61,507 nt of DNA from Chloroflexota bacterium (GCA_028875245.1 JAPPEU010000053.1:1-61507); one strand, 5' to 3'; counted from the stretch's first letter, positions 1-9,929 are shown. Program-made: numbers and translations. Notes: a model not told the origin generated them from the letters alone.

Positions 1-60
1 TCCTTCTTTCCTTTGTGGTGAAAATGAATTTCCACCGACTTCGATACACTACCTCGCAAG
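1..60. repeat. Right half of a terminal imperfect palindromic repeat
   Basis: Bases 1-25 are identical to the last 25 bases of the window (61483-61507). Bases 29-60 are an imperfect inverted copy of 61394-61422: both carry a TTCCACCG / CGGTGGAA core and a GTAGTGTATC / GATACACTAC block. The element is therefore cut at base 1 and its other half lies at the far end. It resembles the common intergenic hairpins built on ACCAC...GGACAC / GTGTCC...GTGGT. Confidence 0.8.
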
Positions 61-82
61 GGATATCGCCTCTGCTGCGCAA

Positions 83-637
83 TCACATTCTTGGCGGCGT
101 GACGCCAGTCTGCCCCTGATATTTGCCTTTCTTGTCGGCATAAGATTGCTCGCAGGTTTCGTCTGCCTCAAAAAAGAGCACCTGCGCCAGCCCCTCGTTG
201 GCGTAGACCTTGGCCGGCAGGGGCGTCGTGTTGCTGATTTCGAGGGTGACATAGCCCTCCCATTCCGGCTCGAAGGGCGTGACGTTGACGATTAAGCCAC
301 AGCGCGCATAAGTCGACTTGCCGAGGCAGACGGTCAACACATTGCGCGGTATGCGAAAATACTCGACCGAGCGCGCCAGCACAAAGGAATTCGGCGGTAT
401 GAGACAGACATCGCCTTGATAATCGACGAAGGAATCGCTGGCGAAGCGCTTGGGATCGACGATTGCCGAGCGCACATTGGTGAAGATCTTGAATTCGTCG
501 GAGACGCGCAGGTCATAGCCATACGAAGAGACGCCGTAGCTGATGGCGCCCTCGCGCACTTGCTGATCAACAAAAGGCTCGATCATGCGATGATTGCGCG
601 CCATCTCCTTGATCCAGCGGTCGGGCTTGAGTCCCAT
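83..637 (-). CDS. dcd: dCTP deaminase
   Basis: Deaminates dCTP to dUTP (or dUMP in bifunctional members), feeding thymidylate synthesis in the cytosol. The protein is 184 residues, normal for the family. SSYGYDLR (37-44), the nucleotide-binding GKSTYAR (106-112) and the block around TLEISN (131-136), which holds the catalytic Glu133, are all present. The ATG start has a GAGGGA ribosome site just upstream. It lies 21 bp after argS on the same strand and is probably cotranscribed with it. Sequence alone does not separate the monofunctional from the bifunctional (DCD-DUT) form. Confidence 0.95.
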   Translation of the reverse strand: MGLKPDRWIKEMARNHRMIEPFVDQQVREGAISYGVSSYGYDLRVSDEFKIFTNVRSAIVDPKRFASDSFVDYQGDVCLIPPNSFVLARSVEYFRIPRNVLTVCLGKSTYARCGLIVNVTPFEPEWEGYVTLEISNTTPLPAKVYANEGLAQVLFFEADETCEQSYADKKGKYQGQTGVTPPRM

Positions 638-658
638 GGCGCAGTCCCTCTATCTCGA

Positions 659-2383
659 TTACATGCGTTCAGGGGCGGACATGCCCATGAGGCGCAAAAG
701 GCGATAAAAGACCACTGAAGCCGCCCGGTAGAAACGCAGGCGCGCTTTGGCCGTCTCCGGCGGAACCTCACTGTGCAGCACGCGGACGCGGTCATAAATC
801 GGATGAAAGACGGCCGCCAGCTCATGGGCGAAAAAGGCGATCTTGTGCGGCTCGTAGTGGGTCACCGCCTGCTCAATCACATTACCCAGTTCCAGCGCTT
901 TGCGGATGAACCTGAGCTCGTCCTCGCCCAGCAGATTCAGGTCAGCGCCGTCGTCGGCGACGCCTCGCTCCGCGGCTTCGCGGAAGATGCCGGCGCAGCG
1001 CACGTAGGCATTCTGAATGTAATACACCGGATTCTCGTTCGATTGCTTCACAACTTGATCGACATCGAAATCCAACTGCGAGTTGGGGCTGCGCGCCAGC
1101 ATGTGATAACGCACGGCGTCGGCGCTCGTCATTGCCACCAGGTCATCAAGGGTGTCAAAATCGCCGGCGCGTTTCGATTGCTTGACCGCCTCGTATTCTT
1201 CCAAATCCTCATTCCAGCGCACGGCGCGCACCATCTGATTGAATATGACATGGATAGGCTCGGGATCCATGCCCAAGGCGCGGATGCCATGTTTGACGAC
1301 CTGGGCCTGGGAGAAATGGTCGGTGCCCAGCACGTTGACGGCGATGTCAAAACCACGCTCCAGCTTGTCGCAATGGTAAGCGATATCGGGCAGGGTGTAG
1401 GTCGGTTCGCCATCGCTCTTGACCATCACCCGATCTTTTTCATCGCCGAAGCTTGTGCTGCGGAACCAGGTGGCGGGCTGATAACCCTTGGCGCGGACGT
1501 CGGCGATTTCCTCCTCAGCGGCGCCTTCCCAATATGGCGACTCGTAGATATGCCCGTTTTCGCGCATGACATGAAGCACTTGCCAGATCTTGTCGGTTTC
1601 AAACAGCGAAGTCTCGTTGTAGAAGGCATCGTGTTCAATCTCGATGGACGCCAGCGAGCGCTTGATCCAGTCGAACATGCGTGATTCGGCCAGGGCGATA
1701 AACTGCTGCCAGGCTTCGTCGCGCAGCGAATCGCCATACTCGGCGACCAGGTCGGCCGCCACATCAACCAGGTATTCGCCCTGGTAATAACCCGCGGGGA
1801 GCTCGACAGCGGCGCCCAATCGCTCAAGGTAGCGCAGCCGCAAGCTTTTGCCCAGCTTGATCATTTGCGCCCCGGCGTTGTTGTAATAATATTCGCGCTG
1901 GACTTCATAACCAGCCGCTTCCAGCAAGCGCGCCATCGCATCGCCGACTACAGCGCCGCGCGTATGCCCGATGGTGATCGGCCCGCTGGGGTTGGCGCTG
2001 ACGAACTCGACCTGCGCCCTCTTCCCGCTGCCGATATCAAGCTGAAACAGCGATTCCCCCTCGGCGATGATCGCATCGACTTGTCGCCTCAGGTATGCCC
2101 GGGAAATAAAGCAATTGATGAAACCCGGGGGCGCCAGCTCAAGCTCACAGGCGAATTCCAGGCTCGGCATTCCGCTCAGAACCAGGCTGGCGATATCGAT
2201 TGGTTTCTTGCGCGCCAGCTTCGCCAGGCCCATCGCCGGATAGGACAGGTCGCCTTGATCGGCGCGTTTCGGCGGGCTGACCGGGATATTCGGTATCTTA
2301 AAGCGCGGCAATTCGCCGGCTTCCTGGGCGGCGCGCAAAGCCCCGGCGATCGCCTTCTCCAATTCCTTATTCAGCAGCTTCAA
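659..2383 (-). CDS. argS: Arginyl-tRNA synthetase
   Basis: Charges tRNA-Arg with arginine in the cytosol. At 574 residues it has the N-terminal additional domain (1-100), a class I Rossmann catalytic domain and a C-terminal DALR anticodon-binding domain. The HIGH signature reads TIGH within SANPSGPITIGHTRG (129-143), so the first His is Thr. The KMSKS-like loop reads KQSKRAG. The start is TTG: the frame is blocked by a stop just upstream and AGGA precedes it. Probably first gene of an argS-dcd pair, about 80 bp after the frameshifted methyltransferase gene. Confidence 0.95.
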   Translation of the reverse strand: MKLLNKELEKAIAGALRAAQEAGELPRFKIPNIPVSPPKRADQGDLSYPAMGLAKLARKKPIDIASLVLSGMPSLEFACELELAPPGFINCFISRAYLRRQVDAIIAEGESLFQLDIGSGKRAQVEFVSANPSGPITIGHTRGAVVGDAMARLLEAAGYEVQREYYYNNAGAQMIKLGKSLRLRYLERLGAAVELPAGYYQGEYLVDVAADLVAEYGDSLRDEAWQQFIALAESRMFDWIKRSLASIEIEHDAFYNETSLFETDKIWQVLHVMRENGHIYESPYWEGAAEEEIADVRAKGYQPATWFRSTSFGDEKDRVMVKSDGEPTYTLPDIAYHCDKLERGFDIAVNVLGTDHFSQAQVVKHGIRALGMDPEPIHVIFNQMVRAVRWNEDLEEYEAVKQSKRAGDFDTLDDLVAMTSADAVRYHMLARSPNSQLDFDVDQVVKQSNENPVYYIQNAYVRCAGIFREAAERGVADDGADLNLLGEDELRFIRKALELGNVIEQAVTHYEPHKIAFFAHELAAVFHPIYDRVRVLHSEVPPETAKARLRFYRAASVVFYRLLRLMGMSAPERM

Positions 2384-2462
2384 GCGGCTCTATCCTGCGT
2401 GCATGAGACAGCATAAACGGCTTCGGATTCTAGCAGACTTGCGGGGCTTAAGTAATGGCGAC

Positions 2463-3196
2463 TTACGTTGCGGCCTTCAAGACCTCGGCCAGCTTCCCCG
2501 CGCCGACGGCTTGCGATTCTCCCGCCTTTCGCGCCCAGACCTGAGTGTAATCGTCCTGCCAGACCTGGAATTGAATGTCGCCCATGTCAAGCGCCTCCAA
2601 CTCGCGCCGCATTTTCCCTTCGCTCCAGGCGCGGGACGGCATCCAGCGGGTGTCGATGCGAATGGTGGTGAGCAGGGTGCCGCCGGGGCGCAGCACACGA
2701 ATCATTTCACGCAGGGCGGCCTGCGGATCCGGCAGAAATTCCAGCGCCTCAAGGCAGGTCACGGCATCAAAGCTGTCTCCGGCGAATGGCAGCTCACCGG
2801 CGTCATGGCGCATTAGCGTGATGTAGCCCTCGAAGCGCTCGGCGGCGACCTTCCGCCTGGCGGTATTCAGCATCCGGCGGCTGGCGTCCAGGCCAAGGAC
2901 ATGGCCCTGGAATCCGGCGTTTCGCGCCATAAGCAGCGGCAGGCGTCCCGTACCGGTGGCCACATCCAGGATTAGCGGGTCGGCCTGGGGGCGAGGCGCG
3001 CCATGATCGGCAGCGAAATCAGCGTCAGGTCGGCCTGCTCGTCGAATTGCTTGATGCGGTCGTAACGGGGAGCGACCAGATCATAAAGCGCGACGACAAC
3101 TCGTCTGCCCAGGTAAACGCCTTCCGTCTCAATGATCAGCCACCAGATTAGAAATCCGGCGATTAAGAGAAACACGATGAACGCGAGCAAGATCAT
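2463..3196 (-). pseudogene. Membrane-anchored class I SAM methyltransferase, split by a one-base frameshift
   Basis: Two overlapping frames form one gene. The first part (from ATG at 3196) encodes a single membrane helix (MILLAFIVFLLIAGFLIWW) followed by a [17 protein letters not shown] segment typical of UbiE-like methyltransferases. The second, in another frame, begins at the SAM-binding [12 protein letters not shown] and runs through [18 protein letters not shown] to the stop. The shift falls in a run of five C on the coding strand (five G at 2986-2990). A sixth base would restore [16 protein letters not shown]. Either a sequencing/assembly error or a real recent mutation; the rest of the reading frame shows no decay. 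The methyl acceptor is unknown. Confidence 0.8.
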
Positions 3197-3257
3197 AATT
3201 CTCGAAGCGGCCAATCCTTGCTCATGTCGCTGCTCATGCCGCTGCCAAAGGTCCTGT

Positions 3258-5057
3258 CTAACCTGCGAGGAAAAGGTCGCTCTCGCGGAATTGCATCTCA
3301 TACAGCCTGGCGTACAAGCCGCGCCGCGCCATCAATTCTTCGTGGCGGCCAACTTCGATGATGCGCCCCTGGTCCAGCACGACGATGCGATTGGCGACCC
3401 GCACCGTGCTCAGGCGATGGGCGATGATCAGCGTCGTTCGATCCCGCATCAGGCGGGCCAGCGCTTCTTGCACCAGCCGCTCGCTCTCGTTGTCCAGGCT
3501 CGATGTCGCTTCGTCCAGCAGCAGGATTGATGGATTCTTGAGCAGCGCCCGGGCGATCGCGACGCGCTGGCGCTGGCCGCCGCTCAGCTTGATGCCGCGC
3601 TCGCCGACGATGGTGTCGTAGCCATTCGGCGTATCCATGATGAAGTCATGCGCGTTGGCGGAAACGGCGGCTTCAACCATCTGGCTCTGCGTCGCATCCA
3701 GCTTTCCGTAAAGGATGTTTTCCCGAATCGTCCCGCCGAAGAGCAGCGTCTCCTGCGGCACGATGCCGATATGCCCGCGCAGGCTGCTCTGCGTTAAATC
3801 GCGGATGTCATGCCCGTCGATGGATATCGTGCCGGCGTCGGGATCATAAAAGCGCGGGATGAGGTTGAAGAGGGTGCTTTTGCCCGCCCCGCTGGGGCCA
3901 ACCAGGGCAATAATCTCGCCCGCGCTGATCTCCAGATCTATATCGCGCAGGACTTCCAGATCGTCTTCATAGGCGAAACTGACGCCGCGCAGCGCAATCG
4001 CGCCCGTCACGTCAGCCAGTTCCTTCGCGTCCGGCCGATCGCGGATATCGGGCTGGGTATCCAGAATCTCGAATACGCGCTTGGTCGCCCCCAGCGCTTC
4101 CTGGACCTGGGAATACAAGCTGACCACGCCGGCGAAGTTGGCGGCCACCGTCAGCCCATAGATCAGAAAGGCAATCAATTCGCCCACGCTGAGCCGCCCG
4201 TCAAGCACTTCGCGCCCGCCGAACCACATAATCAGCGCCAGGCCGGCGAAGGCGAAGAAGCCGATGATAGGACCGAAGACCGAGCGAACGGTCAGCAGCT
4301 TAACCGCGGCGCGAAAGGCGACCGCGATGGCCGAGTTGTAACGGTCGATCTCGTAGCTTTCGCGAACGAAGCTCTTGACCTCGCGGATATTCTGCAAGAC
4401 CTCCTCCGCGACGACGGTGGCGCCGGCGATTTCATCCTGCACGCGTGTGCTCGTGCGGCGAATGGCGCTGCCCAGCACGAAGGCGACCGCGACGATGATC
4501 GGCATCAGCACGATGATGAACAGCGTCAAACGCCAATTGAGGTAGAACATGATGGCCACCGAGCCGACCAACGTCAGCGTTTGCCCCAGGAAGGCGCTGA
4601 TATTGCCCGTGAGCACGGTGCGGACGACGGTGACATCGGATGAAATGCGGCTGATCAATTCACCGACGCGCCTGTCGGCATAAAACTTAAGCGACAGCGT
4701 CTGAAAGTGCGCATACAACTCGCAGCGCATATCGGCGACGATCTTTTCGCCAACATAGCCGAGATTGTAGTTTTGCACGAAGCTCGCCAGGGACCGAAAA
4801 ACAAAGACAGCCAGAAGCGCGAGCGTAATCCCGTCCAGCAGGGCGATATCGGCGTCAGTGAACACCGAGTCAATCACGCGTTGAATCACCGCCGGGAACA
4901 CCAGGCTGAGGGCGGAAGCGAAACCCAGACCGATGGCGGCCAAGGCGATTCGCAGTTTGTGCGCCGTCAGATAAGACAGCAGCCGGCGCCACTGCATTTT
5001 CGTGGCTGGCACATCGCGTTTTCTGTCTCCGCCTGAGGAGCGGATTCGATAAATCAT
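3258..5057 (-). CDS. ABC exporter, fused membrane and ATPase domains
   Basis: ABCB/MsbA-type half transporter of 599 residues that would work as a homodimer in the cytoplasmic membrane. The six-helix transmembrane domain spans about 30-320. The nucleotide-binding domain has Walker A GPSGAGKS (387-394), Q-loop near 436, signature LSGGQ (491-495), Walker B ILLLDE (511-516) and the His switch in AHRLSTV. The substrate could be lipid or drug and cannot be read from sequence. The ATG at 5057 has no clear ribosome site; ATG at 4997 (residue 21) is an alternative. Its 3' end approaches the methyltransferase gene, so the two may be coupled. Confidence 0.9.
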   Translation of the reverse strand: MIYRIRSSGGDRKRDVPATKMQWRRLLSYLTAHKLRIALAAIGLGFASALSLVFPAVIQRVIDSVFTDADIALLDGITLALLAVFVFRSLASFVQNYNLGYVGEKIVADMRCELYAHFQTLSLKFYADRRVGELISRISSDVTVVRTVLTGNISAFLGQTLTLVGSVAIMFYLNWRLTLFIIVLMPIIVAVAFVLGSAIRRTSTRVQDEIAGATVVAEEVLQNIREVKSFVRESYEIDRYNSAIAVAFRAAVKLLTVRSVFGPIIGFFAFAGLALIMWFGGREVLDGRLSVGELIAFLIYGLTVAANFAGVVSLYSQVQEALGATKRVFEILDTQPDIRDRPDAKELADVTGAIALRGVSFAYEDDLEVLRDIDLEISAGEIIALVGPSGAGKSTLFNLIPRFYDPDAGTISIDGHDIRDLTQSSLRGHIGIVPQETLLFGGTIRENILYGKLDATQSQMVEAAVSANAHDFIMDTPNGYDTIVGERGIKLSGGQRQRVAIARALLKNPSILLLDEATSSLDNESERLVQEALARLMRDRTTLIIAHRLSTVRVANRIVVLDQGRIIEVGRHEELMARRGLYARLYEMQFRESDLFLAG

Positions 5058-5135
5058 ATCGCTTGGCGTCGAGCGCTAGGCCTTTGGGGCGCGGCAGGCG
5101 GGCAGGGAAATCCGCGCAGGCTTGAAACGGGCGCG

Positions 5136-7736
5136 CTAACGCCGGGGCGGGTCGACATCATCATCTTCGGGTGATCCCTCGCCTGTCCCCGGCCGGTCAC
5201 TCGCTTCCTGCTCCGTCTGATCTTGGACAATGATGGTCAGGCGTTCATCATCGTCGGCTTCACTGGGCAGGGGCGCAGCGGGAGCATCGAGCGGCGCCGC
5301 CTCGGCGTCGAGCGTCTCAATCGGCGTCGGATCGTGGATCAACTGCCAGGGGGCGTCGGCGGGCAGCCCTACGCTGTGGCCCGAGGGAAATTCGATCACG
5401 GTCCCGTTGCCGTCGCGTTGGACGCTGACGCCGTGCTGCTTGACCGTAACCGGGCCGCCCCAGGTGAAATCGCCGCCGACCCAGACGCGGTCGGGCGCGA
5501 CGACGCATACCCCCAGCACATCGCTGAGCAATTTTAGGGGGACGATCCCGCCGATGTGGTGATCTTCTCCGTAGCCTTTGGCCTCGTCTGCATGATAAAA
5601 CTGTGACAGTTTGCCCTCCCGCGAAAGCACGCGCGTCAAGCCGTCCAGCGAGCGCTTGACCAGTTCAGTCGCTTCGTTGCGCAAGCCCGCCCGCACCATG
5701 CCTTCGCCGATCAGCGACAGCCAGTACATCCAGATGCCGCCGCCGCCGCGCGCGTTGGAGGGGTCAAAATTGCGGTCAGAAGCGCTGACCATCGTCAAGC
5801 CGTTCGGGCGAAAAAATTCCGATTCGTCAAGCGCAAGCCTCACAAGAGCGGCGGCGCGTTCCTGCCCCAGCCGCCCGCAGAACAAGGGCATCAAGGCGTT
5901 GACATCAAGCCGACTGCTGTCGACTGTCCGGGCGTATATCTTGTAGACCCGGCTCAATCCGGCGACTGTGATGCGCTGAATATGCGAGAGGGGCAGGGCG
6001 GTGGTGTACAGACCTTGACGATTCTGCCAGTCAAATTCGGCCGCCTCCGCTTCGATCGCGCATTTCGAACCCTGCGCGTCTCGCCCTTCCAGCTTGAGCC
6101 TGATGCGCGGTCGCTGGCTGACGCCGCCGACGATGCGGACGGTCACTCGAGCCGGCGCCAACAGGGCCTGATCCAGCTCGTGTACCTGATCGCCCGCGCC
6201 CGCGCTCAAGATTTCATCGGCTTCGATAGTCAGATGCGAATCACGATCGCGGTAGCGGTAATGCGCGCCGTCCCAAAACGTTTCCAGGCCCGCTTCCATC
6301 ATCTCGCGCTGTTTGGACAGGACGTTTACGCTTTCGTCTTCCCCCAATTCAGCGGCGATCTCGCAGAGCGCATCGGCCTCCGAAATCAGATAGGCCAGCA
6401 GATCCGGCGTCTCCATCTGGCGGATATTCGCGCCTTGCGCCCAGAATTGTCCGCGGCCAAAAGTGGGGAAGGCGACATAACCCATCTGCCGCTCCGAGCG
6501 CCACTCCGGCACGCCGTCATCATCAGCGTCCATATCGCTGCTCAGCCAGCGCCCGAAGAAGGCGACGAGCGCCGGGTAAACCTCGGCCAGGAAGTCTCGG
6601 TCGCCCGCGCGTTGATAAACTGTCAGGCTCAGCCGCGCCAGCAGCGGCATCATCAGCAGCCCTTGACGTTGGCCGCCCAGCCCGGGCTGCCGGTCGATAA
6701 AGCCGCTGTCGTCTTGCGTCGTCAGGTAGTTGCGAATGATGCCCTTGGCCAGCTCGCCATCGATATTTGCGATGGCGCCGCCGGCGAGGTATGCCAGCGT
6801 CGGGTCTTGGCCGGACCAGGCGCGGATATGATCGCCCCCGTCGCCGCGCCGGCTCCAGCCGCGGTTGCCGACGCGGTTGGCAACGAACGAGGGATGCGGC
6901 AGGTGCTCGGTCGGCCGCATAAAGGCTTTGACGAGGTGGGCATAAGAAAGGTCGATGAGGCGGTCCCAATCGTCATTGCCGCTGCTGATCTTGGGTATCG
7001 CGGCGGCATTCTGGTCGATCTCTTCAAAGTGACGTTTCCAGGGGCGGGACATCCAGTTCATAGCCAGGCTGAAGGAATCGCGCATGTCTTCCAGGCCGGC
7101 GACGACAAAGGGCAGGCGCATTGGCTGCCCCGGCTGCAAATCCAGGACGCGGCCGATTTTCGGGCTGCTGATGCGGCCGCCATAAACCTCCGCGCTGGCG
7201 CCTTCCAGCGTGAGTACCGGGTTGATTTCGCCGAACTGCCCCAGGTGAAGCGCGAGTGTGCCGTCGCCCAGGGTCAGCACATTGAGCCTGACATTTCGGC
7301 TGTTGATGACCGCATGACCAAAGAGATCCAACTGCAGTCTGATGGCATCGGCGCCCGTGTTGCTCAGCGTGATTTCGCCGCCAGCGGCGCGTGACTCCAT
7401 CGCCCAAAAGCGCGCCACCAGCGAGACATCGGCCACAGGCGACGCTTCCACCTGCATGAAATTGGGCGCGAAATAAGCAATTACGGGCTTTTGGGCGAAG
7501 TTCCACGCTTGATACACCAGGCCTTCATCGGCGCGAAACATGGGCACGAGGCTGACGAGACCGGCCCGCCCGCCGAACTGTGTTTGAAAGGCTATCGCGG
7601 CTTCGTCGCGCTGGCCCAGCCGTACGGTCCATACTTGATCATCGCAGTAATCCGTCCGGCTGCTGCGCGCGTCCGCCCCCAGGTGATACTCAAAAGGGGT
7701 GCTGGCGTCTATATGCTGGCGCCTGAGATTTCGCAT
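5136..7736 (-). CDS. Six-hairpin glycosidase-like protein
   Basis: 866-residue protein with an N-terminal beta-rich domain (about 1-230) and a long alpha-helical region resembling the (alpha/alpha)6 barrel of glycogen debranching and MGH1-like glycoside hydrolases. WSGQDPTLAYLAGGAIAN, DDDGVPEW and SNARGGGGIWMYWLSLIGEGM are typical of such barrels. No signal peptide is visible, so it is probably cytoplasmic. The substrate is unknown. The last 45 residues are an acidic, Glu/Asp/Pro-rich low-complexity tail. It starts 11 bp after the lipoprotein gene on the same strand, so they probably form an operon. Confidence 0.7.
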   Translation of the reverse strand: MRNLRRQHIDASTPFEYHLGADARSSRTDYCDDQVWTVRLGQRDEAAIAFQTQFGGRAGLVSLVPMFRADEGLVYQAWNFAQKPVIAYFAPNFMQVEASPVADVSLVARFWAMESRAAGGEITLSNTGADAIRLQLDLFGHAVINSRNVRLNVLTLGDGTLALHLGQFGEINPVLTLEGASAEVYGGRISSPKIGRVLDLQPGQPMRLPFVVAGLEDMRDSFSLAMNWMSRPWKRHFEEIDQNAAAIPKISSGNDDWDRLIDLSYAHLVKAFMRPTEHLPHPSFVANRVGNRGWSRRGDGGDHIRAWSGQDPTLAYLAGGAIANIDGELAKGIIRNYLTTQDDSGFIDRQPGLGGQRQGLLMMPLLARLSLTVYQRAGDRDFLAEVYPALVAFFGRWLSSDMDADDDGVPEWRSERQMGYVAFPTFGRGQFWAQGANIRQMETPDLLAYLISEADALCEIAAELGEDESVNVLSKQREMMEAGLETFWDGAHYRYRDRDSHLTIEADEILSAGAGDQVHELDQALLAPARVTVRIVGGVSQRPRIRLKLEGRDAQGSKCAIEAEAAEFDWQNRQGLYTTALPLSHIQRITVAGLSRVYKIYARTVDSSRLDVNALMPLFCGRLGQERAAALVRLALDESEFFRPNGLTMVSASDRNFDPSNARGGGGIWMYWLSLIGEGMVRAGLRNEATELVKRSLDGLTRVLSREGKLSQFYHADEAKGYGEDHHIGGIVPLKLLSDVLGVCVVAPDRVWVGGDFTWGGPVTVKQHGVSVQRDGNGTVIEFPSGHSVGLPADAPWQLIHDPTPIETLDAEAAPLDAPAAPLPSEADDDERLTIIVQDQTEQEASDRPGTGEGSPEDDDVDPPRR

Positions 7737-7747
7737 GCCCGCGGCTT

Positions 7748-8416
7748 TCAGTTGTTGATCGACCAGGTGAACGATTCTTCATTAAACCTGAATTGATCGC
7801 CATTGAGGCTTGTCACCAGGTGGTAACCCGGCTCCGGCACATAGCTGTTGAAATCGTTGACAAATCCGCCATGATGGTATTCGTATGTTGTTGTGTGGCC
7901 CAGCTCGGCATCCAGCGCCCAGCCAATCGCCTGGCGGATTTCCGGATTCTCGCGCCAGAGCTTGCCGAAGCCGCGGATCGGCTGGAAGCGGCCCTCGGGC
8001 GGCAGAATCTGCGGGTCGGATTCGGCGTCGCCATCGGCGAAGGCATCGTCGTAAACGCTCCAGATGTTTTGCCCGTCCTCCGCCACGGACAGGACCCAGA
8101 TCTGACTGTTGGGCTGAAGCCAGAACATCCAGCCGCTTTCAAATCGCTGCTCGGCTACATAGATGGAGCCGATTATCGGCGATGGAAAAGGATCCGGCGT
8201 GGGTGTTATCGTCGGGCTTGCAGTGGGCGCCGCGTCGGTGACCGCCTGGACCGCGGTTGCCGTCACCGCGAGGCTGTAAGCTGTGGCGACCGCCTGCGCC
8301 AGGGCTTCCGCGTCGGCGGTGGCGGTCTGGTCCGCCGGCGAGGTCGCCCCGCCTTGACATGCGGTCAAGAGCGCCAGGCATGAGAACAGGCTGAATACTC
8401 GTCGCAGCAGGTGCAT
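7748..8416 (-). CDS. Lipoprotein with Thr/Pro-rich linker, function unknown
   Basis: 222 residues. The N-terminus is a lipoprotein signal with lipobox LLTAC, Cys20 being the likely lipidated residue. It is followed by an Ala/Thr-rich stretch and a TASPTITPTPDPFPSP linker of the kind common in Chloroflexota surface proteins. The C-terminal 140 residues form a globular domain with many aromatic residues that I do not recognise. GGAG lies nine bases before the ATG. It leads the pair with the glycosidase-like gene. Confidence 0.75.
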   Translation of the reverse strand: MHLLRRVFSLFSCLALLTACQGGATSPADQTATADAEALAQAVATAYSLAVTATAVQAVTDAAPTASPTITPTPDPFPSPIIGSIYVAEQRFESGWMFWLQPNSQIWVLSVAEDGQNIWSVYDDAFADGDAESDPQILPPEGRFQPIRGFGKLWRENPEIRQAIGWALDAELGHTTTYEYHHGGFVNDFNSYVPEPGYHLVTSLNGDQFRFNEESFTWSINN

Positions 8417-8457
8417 GGCGGGCGCTCCACCGTGGCTATGCTTACAAAGGTGAAATC

Positions 8458-8485
8458 ATTTTAGCAGAGCGAAATCGAAGCGCAA
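8458..8485 (-). promoter_or_regulatory. Possible sigma70-type promoter for the lipoprotein gene
   Basis: On the minus strand TTGCGC and TAAAAT are separated by 16 bases, about 40 bases upstream of the lipoprotein ATG. The -10 is close to consensus, the -35 only half. Confidence 0.4.
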
Positions 8486-8608
8486 GTTTGGCAGGCTGGA
8501 ACGGGGCCCAAATGCTCGCGGGCCGTCGCAGCTGGCGCGGCTTGAGGCTTTTCAGCGCTCCATCCTTTGCTTAGCATATACGAAATGAATGGCAAAAAGG
8601 CGCGCCGC

Positions 8609-8935
8609 ATGGAATACAGACCGACGAATATCACGGTGGACCGCAACAAGGGCGATTTGGAAATCGTCTGGGACGATGGTCTCGTTAGTCGCTACCCGCT
8701 GGCGCACCTGCGCGAGGCCTGCCCCTGCGTCGAATGTCGTGGCGGGCATGCCAAGATGGGCATGGAGCACGCGCCCGAAGACATCCTCGAATTGACGCCG
8801 CGCCGCTCCTATGCGATCACAGGCATGAGCGCGGTCGGCAATTACGCCGTGCAGCCGAGCTGGGACGACGGCCACAATACCGGCATTTATACCTGGGAAT
8901 ACCTCCGCCTTATCTCGCCACAGCAAGAGAATTAG
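8609..8935 (+). CDS. DUF971 domain protein
   Basis: Small 108-residue protein of the DUF971 / GBBH-like N-terminal domain family, also found as the first domain of gamma-butyrobetaine hydroxylases and in some Fe-S assembly proteins. The family signature is visible: WDDG (residues 21-24) followed by LREACPCVECRG with three closely spaced cysteines, and WDDGHNTGIYTWEYLR near the C-terminus. Start chosen at ATG 8609 because AAAAAGG lies eight bases upstream; ATG 8585 and TTG 8567 are possible. The role of stand-alone members is not established. Confidence 0.8.
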   Translation: MEYRPTNITVDRNKGDLEIVWDDGLVSRYPLAHLREACPCVECRGGHAKMGMEHAPEDILELTPRRSYAITGMSAVGNYAVQPSWDDGHNTGIYTWEYLRLISPQQEN

Positions 8936-9044
8936 GTCAATTGGCGCGAGCGCGGCGCATGTGATTTGAAGCGGCGGCCAACATAGCCGGCGCCGGCGGA
9001 CTTGGCTATACTTGGTTTCGTCTATCGCTTGACAGGAGGGCTGT

Positions 9045-9929
9045 ATGCAGCCGCCCGCCCTTGATGTCGTAAAACGCGCCATCGGCAGTGAAGTTGCGCG
9101 AACCGTTTACCGCTACACGGAGCGGGATGTGGCTCTTTACGCCCTTGGCATCGGCGCGCCTGCCGACCCCCTCGATCAGGATGAATTGAAATTTGTCTAC
9201 GAGTTGAGCGGCATCGGCTTTCAGGTCTTTCCCACCTTTCCCGTTGTCTTCGCTTATGAGTTCAATCGCAGGGTGCCGGCCGGCGAAATCGCCGGCATCA
9301 AGTACAACCCGATGATGACCGTCAGCGGCGAGCAGCATTTGCGCCTGCTCAAGCCATTGAAAGCCTCGGGGACGGTGACCTCGACGGTCGCGGTGTCCGA
9401 CATCTTCGACAAGGGCAGCGGCTTGCTGATGATGACGGATGTGGACAGTTGTGATGAAAACGGTGAGCTGCTGGCCAAGGCCCGCGCTTCGCTCTTCATG
9501 CGCGGTTTGGGCGGCTTCGGTGGCGAGCGCGGACCATCCAGCCCTTGGGAGGCCCCGGCAGGCGCGCCTGATAGTGTCCATGAAGAGGAAACGCGTTCGA
9601 CGCAGGCGCTGCTGTATCGATTGGCCGGCGATGACAATCCGTTGCATGCCGATCCGCTCATGGTGGCCAAGGGCGACTACGAAAGACCCATTCTGCACGG
9701 TTTATGCACGATGGGCTTCGCCGCCCGCGCCATCCTCAAGCGCTGCGCCAACAATGACCCCAGCCGCTTTGATTCCATCGGCGTCCGCTTCTCGCGGCCA
9801 GTGTTCCCGGGCGAAACGCTGGTGACCGAAATCTGGCACCGGGGAAAAGAAAAGATCGCCTTTCAGACCAAAGTGAAAGAACGGAACGTCGTCGTTTTGA
9901 GCCATGGTATGATCCGGCTGCGGGACTGA
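9045..9929 (+). CDS. MaoC-like (R)-specific enoyl-CoA hydratase 2
   Basis: Two tandem hot-dog domains (about 1-150 and 175-294), as in enoyl-CoA hydratase 2 of multifunctional enzyme type 2. The catalytic motif YRLAGDDNPLHAD (191-203) carries the expected Asp and His in the second domain, and the downstream GLCTMGFAARAI helix fits. It would hydrate trans-2-enoyl-CoA to (3R)-hydroxyacyl-CoA. CAGGAGGG lies just upstream of the ATG. galT follows after three bases, so they are cotranscribed, though the metabolic link is not obvious. Confidence 0.85.
   Translation: MQPPALDVVKRAIGSEVARTVYRYTERDVALYALGIGAPADPLDQDELKFVYELSGIGFQVFPTFPVVFAYEFNRRVPAGEIAGIKYNPMMTVSGEQHLRLLKPLKASGTVTSTVAVSDIFDKGSGLLMMTDVDSCDENGELLAKARASLFMRGLGGFGGERGPSSPWEAPAGAPDSVHEEETRSTQALLYRLAGDDNPLHADPLMVAKGDYERPILHGLCTMGFAARAILKRCANNDPSRFDSIGVRFSRPVFPGETLVTEIWHRGKEKIAFQTKVKERNVVVLSHGMIRLRD

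Noticed and set aside
5982..7394. Long plus-strand open frame (470 codons) opposite the glycosidase-like gene
   Set aside because: Low-complexity Arg/Ala/Gln-rich product, antisense to a gene with clear domain motifs; typical GC-rich shadow frame.
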